Below are positions 32,183 to 40,726 of a DNA stretch of 40,808 bases, piece by piece (the stretch's first letter is position 1; each line of letters opens with the position of its first letter). The stretch spans positions 1 to 40,808 of the forward strand of contig JBAXOT010000014.1 of NCBI GenBank assembly GCA_037133095.1, given 5' to 3'. The position numbers were made by a program, and so were the translations under genes. Under the pieces are notes generated by a model. That model searched no databases and was not told where the DNA came from. It was given only the letters and a program-made list of their open reading frames with translations. Source of the DNA: CAIMZW01 sp037133095 (GTDB taxonomy: Bacteria; Actinomycetota; Actinomycetes; Nanopelagicales; Nanopelagicaceae).

Positions 32183-33571
32183 TTAGTGAAAGATCTTGCC
32201 AGGATTGAGAATTCCTACTGGATCGAGGGCTGCTTTTATGGCGCGCATAACGTTCACCGCAGCTGGGCCAGTCTCCTCAATCAGATCGTCGATCTTGCCT
32301 ATGCCGATACCGTGCTCGCCGGTACAAGTGCCACCGAGGGCAATGATCTTGGAGGTTATTTCGTGCGAGACTTTGCGAATCTCTTCAAGTTGCTCGGGCT
32401 GCTTTGGGTCAGTCAGAACAAAACAATGGAAATTGCCATCAGCAACATGGCCCAAAATTGCATGGTTAAAGGGACTTGAGCTCCATGCCTCATCTGCAAT
32501 CTTCACTGCTTCAGCCAACTTGGATAAGGGGACTGCGGCGTCGGTGCTGATGGAACGAAATCCTGGATTGGCCGCGATGCCAGCCCAATGTGCATTGTGC
32601 CGGGCCTGCCACAGCCGGCGTCGCTCTTCCTCGTTTGTGGTCCACTCAAAATCTGAACCACCAAATTCGGTCACAATCTCGCGCACTGCCTCGGCCTCTT
32701 CTGCAACGCCTGCAGCACTCCCATGAAATTCAAAGAGCAATGTTGGCGCCTCAGCCAAAGTCAGCCCATCATGTAAATTTACATTTCGAATACATTTTGC
32801 GTCCAGAAATTCACCCCGAGCGATGTTAATTCCAGATCGAACAATCAAACTGGCCGCCTCGACCCCTTGTGCCAAATTCGGAAATCGGACGATTGCCGCG
32901 GCCATTTTCTCAGGAATGCCATACACCTGAAGTGTTAGTTCAGTTATGACCGCAAGAGTTCCTTCAGAACCGACGAGCAATCGAGTGAGGTCATAACCCG
33001 CGGATAATTTTCTTGTGCCGCGACCAACTGTGATGACGGTGCCATCTGCGAGAACTGCGGTCAGCGCAAGAACATTGTCACGCATTGATCCGTATCGAAC
33101 TGTCGTCGTTCCGGCCGCGCCGGTTGATGCCATTCCGCCGAGGGTGGCATCGGCTCCCGGATCGACAGAAAAGAAGATGCCGTGGCTACTAATTCGTTGG
33201 TTTAACTCCATCCGATGCATTCCAGTTTGAACACGAACCATCAGGTCATCGGCCATTACTTCCAACAACTTATTCATATTGGTGAGGTCCAATGAAATTC
33301 CGCCGAATATCGGAAGTATGTGACCCTCGAGAGAAGTACCGGCGCCAAAGGGAACAACCGGGATGGCTTCTTCTGAACAATATTTAAGAACTGCTGAAAC
33401 CTCTTCGGTTGAGTTGGCATAAACAACCACTGATGGAGAGACGGAGGGCCAGGCTGATTCATCATGTCCATGCGAATCCAGCGCTGAAGGTGTGGTTTGA
33501 ACCAGACCAGTCACCAAAGTCTTCAGATGGTCGATGTGAATTTCGGTGAGATCGACTCGAGATGTAATCAT
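32183..33571 (-). CDS. FAD-linked oxidase (D-lactate/glycolate dehydrogenase type)
   Basis: 462 aa. PVVPFGAGTSLEGHILP is the FAD-binding (PCMH) motif of the GlcD/Dld family. GGMASTGAAGTTTVRYGSMRDNVLAL and LLVGSEGTLAVITELTLQV follow, and the C-terminal FAD-oxidase domain has NAHWAG, GHVADGNFHCFV and GGTCTGEHGIGIGK. It oxidises a 2-hydroxy acid, probably D-lactate or glycolate, and passes electrons to the chain or an Fe-S partner. ATGA overlaps the stop of the zinc dehydrogenase, so it is the last gene of that operon; this suggests it handles a hydroxy-acid product of sugar-acid breakdown. Confidence 0.9.
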   Translation of the reverse strand: MITSRVDLTEIHIDHLKTLVTGLVQTTPSALDSHGHDESAWPSVSPSVVVYANSTEEVSAVLKYCSEEAIPVVPFGAGTSLEGHILPIFGGISLDLTNMNKLLEVMADDLMVRVQTGMHRMELNQRISSHGIFFSVDPGADATLGGMASTGAAGTTTVRYGSMRDNVLALTAVLADGTVITVGRGTRKLSAGYDLTRLLVGSEGTLAVITELTLQVYGIPEKMAAAIVRFPNLAQGVEAASLIVRSGINIARGEFLDAKCIRNVNLHDGLTLAEAPTLLFEFHGSAAGVAEEAEAVREIVTEFGGSDFEWTTNEEERRRLWQARHNAHWAGIAANPGFRSISTDAAVPLSKLAEAVKIADEAWSSSPFNHAILGHVADGNFHCFVLTDPKQPEQLEEIRKVSHEITSKIIALGGTCTGEHGIGIGKIDDLIEETGPAAVNVMRAIKAALDPVGILNPGKIFH

Positions 33572-34590
33572 GCGTGCAAGACTCCTGGGTTGACGTGAAT
33601 TTTTGGGCCAGCCCCTGCGCTATCAGGGCGAATTCCCGCCAACACTTTTCCTACCTCTGCCAATCCCACAGTGGCACCAATGAGAGGACGCGGATCGATC
33701 TCGCTGTTTGCGAAGGCTTGAATAGCACCAGGCAATCCTAATGATGCACTGAGTAGCCCAATTGCCTTCACATCTTTCAGCGCCATCCGACGAGTGTCTA
33801 TCAGGCTTGGCGCCCGTGAGAGACCAATAAAGACAATCGTTCCGCCATATTCCACAACCTCCAGCGCCGTGGCTGGAATCTCATGATGGTCGGTGGCATC
33901 GATAACGGCATCAAAACCGTTCTCGACTTCCTGGAATGAAATGCCGGCATGATGTACACCTAAAGTCTTCGCCAAGGCAATGGTCGATGGATCGGTCCCA
34001 ACCATGTGAACCTCTGCGCCCATTGATAATGAGAATTGCGCAGCGAGCAAACCAATAGTTCCCGTGCCATAGATCAGAACGCACTTACCTGGGGCGGCAC
34101 CCGCGGCCTTAGCCGCACGATACGAGTTGCCAGCCGGCTCGATCAGAGCGCCTAGAGAATCATCAATGGAATCAGGCAGTTCCAGCAAAGCGGATGTCGG
34201 AACCAGAACCTCCTCCGCAAGAGCCCCGTGAAAACCATTGCGTATTCCAATTTCATATCGATCGGCGCATAAGTAGTGACGACCAGAGGTGCATCTGTAA
34301 CATGTTCCGCATCCCAACATCGTGTCACCCGTGACTCGGCGCCCAATCCATTTCTTCGAATCAGCATCACCGGCACTGATCACAGTCCCGCACCATTCGT
34401 GTCCGAGCCGAAGTGGATATTGTGCTTCGCCAGTTTGAAAATAGGCCATCGATCCATCAAAGAATTCAAAATCAGTTCCGCACACTCCAGCTCTGGCTAC
34501 CTTAACTACCACCTGCCCGACATCTGGAATTGGATTAACCACATCCATAACTGTGGATGTCATTGGCGCGGTGACGACAAATGCTTTCAT
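33568..34590 (-). CDS. Zinc-dependent dehydrogenase, sugar/polyol type
   Basis: 340 aa MDR enzyme. The catalytic zinc site is in GVCGTDFEFFDG and GHEWCG, the structural zinc in CGTCYRCTSGRHYLC. The Rossmann motif GTGTIGLLAAQFSLSMGAEVHMVGTDPSTIALAKTLG is well kept, and LIEPAGNSYRAAKAA is the hinge region typical of sorbitol/galactitol/threonine dehydrogenase-like members. It oxidises a secondary alcohol of a sugar, polyol or sugar acid. It starts 2 nt after the SDR stop in a four-gene operon. Confidence 0.9.
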   Translation of the reverse strand: MKAFVVTAPMTSTVMDVVNPIPDVGQVVVKVARAGVCGTDFEFFDGSMAYFQTGEAQYPLRLGHEWCGTVISAGDADSKKWIGRRVTGDTMLGCGTCYRCTSGRHYLCADRYEIGIRNGFHGALAEEVLVPTSALLELPDSIDDSLGALIEPAGNSYRAAKAAGAAPGKCVLIYGTGTIGLLAAQFSLSMGAEVHMVGTDPSTIALAKTLGVHHAGISFQEVENGFDAVIDATDHHEIPATALEVVEYGGTIVFIGLSRAPSLIDTRRMALKDVKAIGLLSASLGLPGAIQAFANSEIDPRPLIGATVGLAEVGKVLAGIRPDSAGAGPKIHVNPGVLHA

Positions 34591-34592
34591 GA

Positions 34593-35369
34593 TCAGTAGG
34601 TGGCTCGTCCGCCAGAGATATCAAAGGTAAAACCCGTTGTGAAGGAACAGGCACGTGATGCGGCAAATGCCACAAGTTCGGCGACTTCTTCGCCTTCACC
34701 TTGTCTGCCAACAGGAATTCGGCTGAGCATGTAGGCCATGGTCTCCGGGTTGGTTGCAACATTGAGATTGGAACGAATCACTGCAGGAGCGATTGCATTG
34801 ATGGTGATACCTAGCGGTGCAATCTCTTTAGCAACACCTTTAATGAAACCGATCAAGCCAGCCTTCGAAGTGTTGTATGGCGCCATCCCCGGATTACCTT
34901 CCTTACCAGCAATGGATGCAAGGTGAACGATGCGGCCATATTTATTCGCCTTCATGCTGGGTAAAACTGCTTGGGTCAACCAAATAGAACCGTATAAGTT
35001 GATTTTCAGAATGCGTTCAAAATCTTCGGTCGTCAGGTTTTCAACATTCACTCCCGTTGGCCCTGTGATGCCCGCGGAATTTGCGAGCGCGTCGATTCGG
35101 CCATACTTGGCAAGAATTTCACCTATCGCAGATTTGATTCCAGATTCATCGGTAACGTCAAGTACCATGCTTTCGCTGATGCCGGCTTCACGATCGATCT
35201 CTGATGCCGTGGCTTGAAGACCATTCTCATCTCGGTCGAGCAAAATAACGCGGCCACCTCGACGGGCAATGAGAAGTGCGGCGGCGGCACCGATCCCACT
35301 TCCCGCCCCGGTGACGACAACTACTTGATCAGAGAAGTGTGAATTATTAAAGCCGGCGTTGTTGCTCAT
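34593..35369 (-). CDS. Short-chain dehydrogenase/reductase of the sugar-acid operon
   Basis: 258 aa from ATG 35369; a TTG at 35390 would add seven residues. TGAGSGIG at 20-27, NSAGITG at 97-103, Ser152, Tyr165 and Lys169 form the SDR set. Asp45 after strand two suggests NAD. The group includes 2-keto-3-deoxy sugar-acid 4-dehydrogenases and sugar 1-dehydrogenases, which fits the adjacent dehydratase. TACTAT lies five bases before the ATG, so an internal leaderless promoter is possible in addition to read-through. Confidence 0.9.
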   Translation of the reverse strand: MSNNAGFNNSHFSDQVVVVTGAGSGIGAAAALLIARRGGRVILLDRDENGLQATASEIDREAGISESMVLDVTDESGIKSAIGEILAKYGRIDALANSAGITGPTGVNVENLTTEDFERILKINLYGSIWLTQAVLPSMKANKYGRIVHLASIAGKEGNPGMAPYNTSKAGLIGFIKGVAKEIAPLGITINAIAPAVIRSNLNVATNPETMAYMLSRIPVGRQGEGEEVAELVAFAASRACSFTTGFTFDISGGRATY

Positions 35370-35405
35370 ATTTGATAGTAACCCAATCAATTCCCGGAGA
35401 ATAGA

Positions 35406-37133
35406 TTAATGCGAGTGGCGAGGGACGCCATGGCCACTGCCACCAACGAGGAAATCAAGATCAGCGCCGAGATTGGCTTGTTGTACATGGTCAACATACA
35501 ACTTCACCCAGCCGCGGTCGGCATGCGCAACAGTTGAGGTCCAGCGCGAACGACGTTCGGTGAGAACTGATTCGGAAACCAAAAGATTTATCGATCGGTT
35601 GGGGACGTTGAGTTCAATTTCGTCCCCATCTTCCACCAACCCAAGCGGGCCGCCCGCGGCAGATTCTGGTGCAATATGAAGAACCACCGTGCCATATGCG
35701 GTCCCACTCATTCGCGCATCCGATACCCGGACCATGTCCGTCACGCCCATTTCTAGAATCTTTCGAGGCAACGGCATATTGCCCACCTCTGGAAACCCCG
35801 GATAACCCTTTGGTCCAGCATTCTTTAACACCAAAACCGTATCTGGCGTGACTGGAAGATCGGGGTCTTCAGAGGCGACTAAGTACTCTTCAATCGTATT
35901 GAAAACCAAAGCTTTACCAGTATGAACCAATAGTTCTGGAGTAGATGCCGAAACTTTAAGAACCGCCCCATCTGGGGCAAGTGAACCCGTGAGAACAACG
36001 ATTCCGGAGCCAGGCTTTTGAAACGGATTAGATGCCGGAGTAATGACATCATCGTTCCACGAAACTGACTTAGAAATATTTTCGCCCACTGTCTTTCCCG
36101 AGACAGTAATCAGGTCTGTATGCAGCATTCCTTCGATCTCTTTCATCACCGCGGGAAGACCACCAGCGTCGAAGAATTCCTCCATCAAATATTTACCAGA
36201 AGGCATGAGATTAACGAGGACGGGCACCTCTCGCGCTAGACGATCAAAATCTGCCAATTCCAACTTCACACCAATTCGGCCCGCAATCGCAAGTAAGTGA
36301 ACAATCGCATTAGTAGAACCACCAATTGCAGCATTCACCTTAATCGCATTTTCAAACGCTTCGCGCGTAAGAATTTTCGACAACTTCAAATCTTCATGAA
36401 CCATTGCAACGATTCGGCGGCCGGCTTCGTGCGACGTTGAGTATCGACGAGCATCTACTGCGGGAATTGCGGCACTGCCAGGAAGTTGAACTCCAAGTGC
36501 TTCGGTAACGCAAGCCATCGTCGAGGCCGTTCCCATTGTCATACAACTGCCATTTGACCTGGCCGAACAACTCTCGATAGAAAAGAACTCTTCGAGAGTC
36601 ATTTTCCCGGCACGCACCTCTTCACTGAATTTCCAGATCGCGGTACCAGACCCGATGTTCTTTCCTTGGAACCGTCCGTTCAACATTGGTCCGCCAGTAA
36701 TCATCAAAGTGGGTAGGTCAACGCTGGCCGCAGCCATCAACAATCCAGGGGGCGTCTTGTCACAACCTGCCAAGAGAACTACCGCATCCAAGGGGTTGGC
36801 GCGCATCAACTCTTCAGCTTCCATAGCCAATAAATTCCGATAAAGCATCGTCGTGGGTCGCATCAAGGTTTCGCCTAAAGACATCGTTGGGAATTCCAAC
36901 GGAAAGCCGCCTGCCTCCCAGACGCCACGCTTGACCGCCTCGGCAACCCGATCGAGGTGGGCGTTGCAGGGATTGAGTTCGGACCAAGTCGTCGCGATTC
37001 CGATTACAGGTTTGCCCACGAATACATCTGGCGCATAACCTTGATTACGAAGTCGTTCGCGATAAATAAATCCGTGCTTGTCTTGCAACGCGAACCAATT
37101 CTCACTTCGTCGTGTGAACTCTTGTTCAGTCAT
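35406..37133 (-). CDS. IlvD/Edd-family sugar-acid dehydratase
   Basis: 575 aa from ATG 37133, which has AAAGGATG just upstream; another ATG lies two codons before. YRERLRNQGYAPDVFVGKPVIGIATTWSELNPCNAHL is the pattern of the aldonic-acid branch (arabonate, xylonate, fuconate). Fe-S ligands are Cys56, Cys124 (LAGCDKTPPG) and Cys197 (NGSCMTMGTAS). VDARRYSTSHEAGRRIV and GGSTNAIVHLLAIAGR are further family blocks. The enzyme removes water from a sugar acid to give a 2-keto-3-deoxy acid. A role as dihydroxy-acid dehydratase in branched amino-acid synthesis is less likely because no other ilv gene is near and the N-terminus fits sugar acids better. Confidence 0.9.
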   Translation of the reverse strand: MTEQEFTRRSENWFALQDKHGFIYRERLRNQGYAPDVFVGKPVIGIATTWSELNPCNAHLDRVAEAVKRGVWEAGGFPLEFPTMSLGETLMRPTTMLYRNLLAMEAEELMRANPLDAVVLLAGCDKTPPGLLMAAASVDLPTLMITGGPMLNGRFQGKNIGSGTAIWKFSEEVRAGKMTLEEFFSIESCSARSNGSCMTMGTASTMACVTEALGVQLPGSAAIPAVDARRYSTSHEAGRRIVAMVHEDLKLSKILTREAFENAIKVNAAIGGSTNAIVHLLAIAGRIGVKLELADFDRLAREVPVLVNLMPSGKYLMEEFFDAGGLPAVMKEIEGMLHTDLITVSGKTVGENISKSVSWNDDVITPASNPFQKPGSGIVVLTGSLAPDGAVLKVSASTPELLVHTGKALVFNTIEEYLVASEDPDLPVTPDTVLVLKNAGPKGYPGFPEVGNMPLPRKILEMGVTDMVRVSDARMSGTAYGTVVLHIAPESAAGGPLGLVEDGDEIELNVPNRSINLLVSESVLTERRSRWTSTVAHADRGWVKLYVDHVQQANLGADLDFLVGGSGHGVPRHSH

Positions 37134-37198
37134 GCCCATCCTTTGTTAATCGGGAGAACGCTATAAAGTAACCATTCAATCTGGAGAAATGGCTGTTA

Positions 37199-38503
37199 AT
37201 GAATACTCGATACCTTATAAGTAATGCGCGCTATTTAGTGACGGTCAACGAAAATATTGAGATTTTGGAGAACGCCACCATCCTCATCGAAGGCGGAAAA
37301 ATCACGGCGGTAAATCCTGTGACTCCGGAACTTTCCGAACTTGAAGTTATTGATGGATCCGATCTCTTAGTTATGCCAGGAATCATCAATTGTCACACTC
37401 ACTTAGCCATGACTTTGTTGCGCGGTTGGGCCGAAGGGGTGGATCTGGAAGGTTTTCTTGAAAAGGTTTGGGTGGCAGAGGCTGCCATCATGGACCAGGC
37501 CACGTGCGCACTTGGTGCCGAATTGGGCGCTGCAGAGGCCCTACTTTCTGGGACCACCACCGCCTTGGACATGTATTTTCACCCTCAGTCAACCCATGCC
37601 GCCGCAGTAAACGTTGGACTTCGCCATGTCACCGGTCCCATTTTCTTCGACAAGCCTTCGATCGACGGGTTGGCTTGGGAAGAACGAGTTGAACTCGCGT
37701 ATCAATGGCCCACTTTTCTCAAAGACACTGGCGGACCTTTTATCCCAACTTTCCTCATGCCCCATTCGGTCTATACCGACTCGTTGGAACATTTGAAAGA
37801 AGTTTCCAAAATTGCTGGCGATCTCGGGGCTCGAATCCATCTTCACGTTTCTGAGACCCAAGTTGAGAACAATCTATCCCAAGATCTTTATGGAAAGACT
37901 CCGACCGAAGTTTGTTTAGAAACCGGAATTCTGAATCGCCCCGTCACCTACGCTCACGCAGTTCATTTAAACCCATCAGATATAGAAATTGCCACCTCGA
38001 AAAACACCAGCCTCGCCCATTGTCCTGGAAGCAACCTCAAACTTTCCAGCGGAATAGCAGACATCACCAACTACATGAGCCAAGGTTTAACCGTTGGACT
38101 TGGAACGGATAGTTGCTCATCCAGCAACGATTTAAATATGTGGGCTGTTATGCGGTTAGCGGCAAACTTAGTTTCTCTGACTCAAGGGGCAGAGAAAGTG
38201 GACCTGGTCCAACTTCTTCGTTGCGCGACCATCGATGGCGCGAAAGCCCTTGGTCTGGATGATCGAATTGGCAGTATAGAAGTAGGCAAGGAAGCAGATT
38301 TGATTGCCATCGACTTAAACGCCTTACATCTGACCCCTGTTCACGATGTCCTCGCCCTTCTCTTTTATGCCGTCGACAGATTAGACGTTAAAGATGTGTG
38401 GGTTAATGGGCGCAGAGTCGTAGCAAATCGTCAACTAGAAAATGTGGATAGTGAAGATCTTCGCGTCAGAGTAAACAAGCGAGTGAAGGAGCTGTACCTC
38501 TAA
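37199..38503 (+). CDS. Amidohydrolase of the TRZ/ATZ (MTA/SAH deaminase-like) group
   Basis: 434 aa. Metal ligands His67 and His69 in MPGIINCHTHLAM, a later His in IHLHVSE, another in YAHAVHL, and Asp in GTDSCSSSNDLN follow the subtype III metal-dependent hydrolase set. AEALLSGTTTALDMYF and SLAHCPGSNLKLSSGIA are typical of TRZ/ATZ enzymes, which deaminate heterocycles such as S-adenosylhomocysteine, methylthioadenosine, guanine or triazines. The substrate is open. The start ATG has GGAG at about 12 nt; an overlapping short frame begins at ATG 37189. It is divergent from the dehydratase operon. Confidence 0.88.
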   Translation: MNTRYLISNARYLVTVNENIEILENATILIEGGKITAVNPVTPELSELEVIDGSDLLVMPGIINCHTHLAMTLLRGWAEGVDLEGFLEKVWVAEAAIMDQATCALGAELGAAEALLSGTTTALDMYFHPQSTHAAAVNVGLRHVTGPIFFDKPSIDGLAWEERVELAYQWPTFLKDTGGPFIPTFLMPHSVYTDSLEHLKEVSKIAGDLGARIHLHVSETQVENNLSQDLYGKTPTEVCLETGILNRPVTYAHAVHLNPSDIEIATSKNTSLAHCPGSNLKLSSGIADITNYMSQGLTVGLGTDSCSSSNDLNMWAVMRLAANLVSLTQGAEKVDLVQLLRCATIDGAKALGLDDRIGSIEVGKEADLIAIDLNALHLTPVHDVLALLFYAVDRLDVKDVWVNGRRVVANRQLENVDSEDLRVRVNKRVKELYL

Positions 38504-38546
38504 GAATTGCCAGTAAATCTTTGATCCCTTGAAGAGGTCTCACGGG

Positions 38547-38552
38547 TATAGT
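38547..38552 (+). promoter_or_regulatory. -10 box of leaderless secreted-protein gene
   Basis: TATAGT followed by TTTTCT and the GTG at 38559; the best -10 match among the leaderless candidates here. Confidence 0.55.
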
Positions 38553-38558
38553 TTTTCT

Positions 38559-39884
38559 GTGAGGCGGATCTACGCAACATTCTTAGCCACCTTGATGGTG
38601 TTGCCACTTCTTGCTCCAATGATTGCCAAAGCCGAGGGCGCTCCAACGAATTGTTTGAAACGTGAAGTTGATCAGACCCAAAACTTTTCGGGTAAGGGCT
38701 ATATCTGTCGCGGTCGAACTAACGGAACTTTTTCCTGGGATCCGCTATCGAACTCCAACAACAATGGCAGTGGAAGTAACAATCAAAACCAACAACCAAA
38801 CGCGCAAGATCCAAATCAGTTGCCTCCAGGACCTAAATGCACTTCTCTCACTCCGCTTTCAGTCTTTCCCATAGATTCTAAAGTGACCAAATTTCAACCG
38901 CTTGGAAATATAAACCCGCCAGGTCATATAACTCCTTCAACGCATGGCGGAGTCCAGGTACCAACCACTCCAGGGCAGGGCACCAAGAACAATGCTATTA
39001 ACGGGCAAATCCCAGTGAGTTTAGATGTTCGCTTGCCAGTTGCAATCAATCACGCATTAAATGTGCAAGTAACCAAAGTGGTTTTTTCCGACGGAACAAC
39101 CTTAGATGATTATGCACTTTCTTATAATGTCTGCGCCAAGATTTACATCAGCTTAGGACATATTACAAATCCACCGTCAAAACTAATTGCGGCAATGAAG
39201 TCACAAGTTCCGAATCCAGTTTGCCAGAATTCTTCTAATGTTGATGCACGAGCAAAGATATCTTCCAAGATAACACTTTGCTTTTATCCGAACATCTCCT
39301 TCACCGCTGTGGCGGGTTCGATCATCGGAAAATCCGGGCCAGCAATTGGGGTTGATTTCGGAGCCTGGGATTTAACAAAACCTTTGAAGTTAGCATCATT
39401 CGGTATCTATCCAAATAATGGGGAATCCACCTACGCGATCTGCGCTTTAGACTTATATCCCGCCGCATTACGTTCCACAATTAATGCACCGATGGGATGT
39501 GGCTCTGCTGCGCTTGATAAAACTGGAACAGCCGCTGGGTCGTGGTTTGAGCCTGGTAACGCACAAGCGTATAACCAACAGAAAGTAATCTCATTGGTTC
39601 CATTGAGTCTGTTCCGAGGTCAATTCGCTTTAGCCACCGGAAGTTCAGTTCCCAGTGTTTTACATGCTAATTCCGTTTATCTTATTGAGACAGATCCTGC
39701 GAAAATATTGACAGGTTCTCTCATCTGCATAAAAGCCAAGCCCGCTCAAAATGTCACACCCGGCCAAGTCATTTCGGTAGGAGTCCGTGTTGTTGAAAAA
39801 GGTAGCAGGGAACAATTAATTCTTAGTGACTGTCAGGGTTTTGGCTCTGTTACATTGGAACGAACCACTCACTTAGGTCCATGA
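38559..39884 (+). CDS. Secreted protein of unknown function
   Basis: 441 aa from GTG 38559; an upstream TTG at 38529 is in frame, but it would place ten extra residues before the signal peptide and lies before the -10 box. Residues 1-27 are a signal peptide (ATFLATLMVLPLLAPMIAKAEG). A short segment with CLKREVDQTQNFSGKGYIC and a Trp at 60 follows, then an Asn/Gln/Gly-rich linker to about 90, then about 340 residues of beta-rich sequence with several Cys pairs. I do not recognise the main domain. There is no anchor, and no partner gene is linked. Confidence 0.75.
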   Translation: MRRIYATFLATLMVLPLLAPMIAKAEGAPTNCLKREVDQTQNFSGKGYICRGRTNGTFSWDPLSNSNNNGSGSNNQNQQPNAQDPNQLPPGPKCTSLTPLSVFPIDSKVTKFQPLGNINPPGHITPSTHGGVQVPTTPGQGTKNNAINGQIPVSLDVRLPVAINHALNVQVTKVVFSDGTTLDDYALSYNVCAKIYISLGHITNPPSKLIAAMKSQVPNPVCQNSSNVDARAKISSKITLCFYPNISFTAVAGSIIGKSGPAIGVDFGAWDLTKPLKLASFGIYPNNGESTYAICALDLYPAALRSTINAPMGCGSAALDKTGTAAGSWFEPGNAQAYNQQKVISLVPLSLFRGQFALATGSSVPSVLHANSVYLIETDPAKILTGSLICIKAKPAQNVTPGQVISVGVRVVEKGSREQLILSDCQGFGSVTLERTTHLGP

Positions 39885-39943
39885 AAAATTTCGGCAAAGG
39901 TCAGTGAAGTACTCGGGTGAATCCTTTTCACGGATACCGTGCC

Positions 39944-40714
39944 CTAATTTCCAGCCAGCGTCCCACCAAAGATCTGCCAAGCAAGCGCCGATTTCGCGAC
40001 CAAACTCAAGATAATGTAAGCACGTTCGCCCCGGAGATAGTTAGCCCACTTGCCTTTCGCCTTGTATTGCTTGAATTGAACATAAGCAAAACAATTAAAG
40101 AAGAGAAAGAGCGAGATAATGATTCCGTATACAAAGCCTGGAGGAGAAACTCTGGGACTCGCCTTAGGTTCAATCACTAACAGAATGATGATCAACCACG
40201 GAATCGCGCCAGCAATACAGCCGAAAATAAAAGGTAGCCACTGACCATCTCCTGGAGTCGTGTATTTTTCTTGCAGCCAGCCGAAGAGGATCATCGAAGC
40301 ATTCACGGCAAAAATCGCGATGATGGCTGCCACATCGCTCACGCCACAAAGTTGGGCGATCAGCACAATCATGATCGATGAACTTATTGAGTACTCAACC
40401 CAGCGAAATATGTTTTTACTTTGCATCAAGGAAGCGCTGTATCGAGGGAAAAACTTCGGAGAGGCAACGAGAAAATGAAAGAGCGCTGAGATAGCCAAGA
40501 ACAAGGCCACGACATATGCCACCGGGGTTTTAATCAGAACAACAGGATCGGCGAGTGCGGTACCCGGAGCGCCTTTCATATAGGTGGCGTAAATAGGTAG
40601 GGCGAAGGAGTTGGCAAGCGAAAGTACGCCTATCAAGGAAAGAAGGTGGAGCCCGCCGGCGATAAGGTTAAATCGGCGAAGCGGCTTGATGTCAGCTGCG
40701 GTTATTGGACTCAT
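39944..40714 (-). CDS. Heliorhodopsin
   Basis: 256 aa with seven hydrophobic helices. The retinal lysine is Lys241 in SLVAKSALAWQIFGGTL, and the Schiff-base counterion is Glu107 in RWVEYSISSSIMIVLIAQL; both motifs are diagnostic, and their positions match the well-studied heliorhodopsin 48C12. His23, His80, Asn138 and Ser237 are also at the expected places. Heliorhodopsins are light-sensing retinal proteins with inverted topology that do not pump ions in most tests; a role in signalling or regulation of a partner enzyme is suspected. No carotenoid or retinal gene is in the window. It is a single leaderless gene, convergent with the secreted protein at 38559. Confidence 0.95.
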   Translation of the reverse strand: MSPITAADIKPLRRFNLIAGGLHLLSLIGVLSLANSFALPIYATYMKGAPGTALADPVVLIKTPVAYVVALFLAISALFHFLVASPKFFPRYSASLMQSKNIFRWVEYSISSSIMIVLIAQLCGVSDVAAIIAIFAVNASMILFGWLQEKYTTPGDGQWLPFIFGCIAGAIPWLIIILLVIEPKASPRVSPPGFVYGIIISLFLFFNCFAYVQFKQYKAKGKWANYLRGERAYIILSLVAKSALAWQIFGGTLAGN

Positions 40715-40720
40715 GGCTTC

Positions 40721-40726
40721 AGGTTA
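40721..40726 (-). promoter_or_regulatory. -10 box of leaderless heliorhodopsin gene
   Basis: TAACCT on the minus strand followed by GAAGCC and the ATG at 40714. The six-base gap fits a leaderless transcript. Confidence 0.45.

Noticed and set aside
35406..37133. Dihydroxy-acid dehydratase of branched amino-acid synthesis
   Set aside because: No ilv neighbours; the N-terminal pattern and the operon with SDR and zinc dehydrogenase fit a sugar-acid dehydratase better.
39944..40714. A proton-pumping actinorhodopsin
   Set aside because: The DTE/DTD pump motif is absent and the helix motifs are those of heliorhodopsin.
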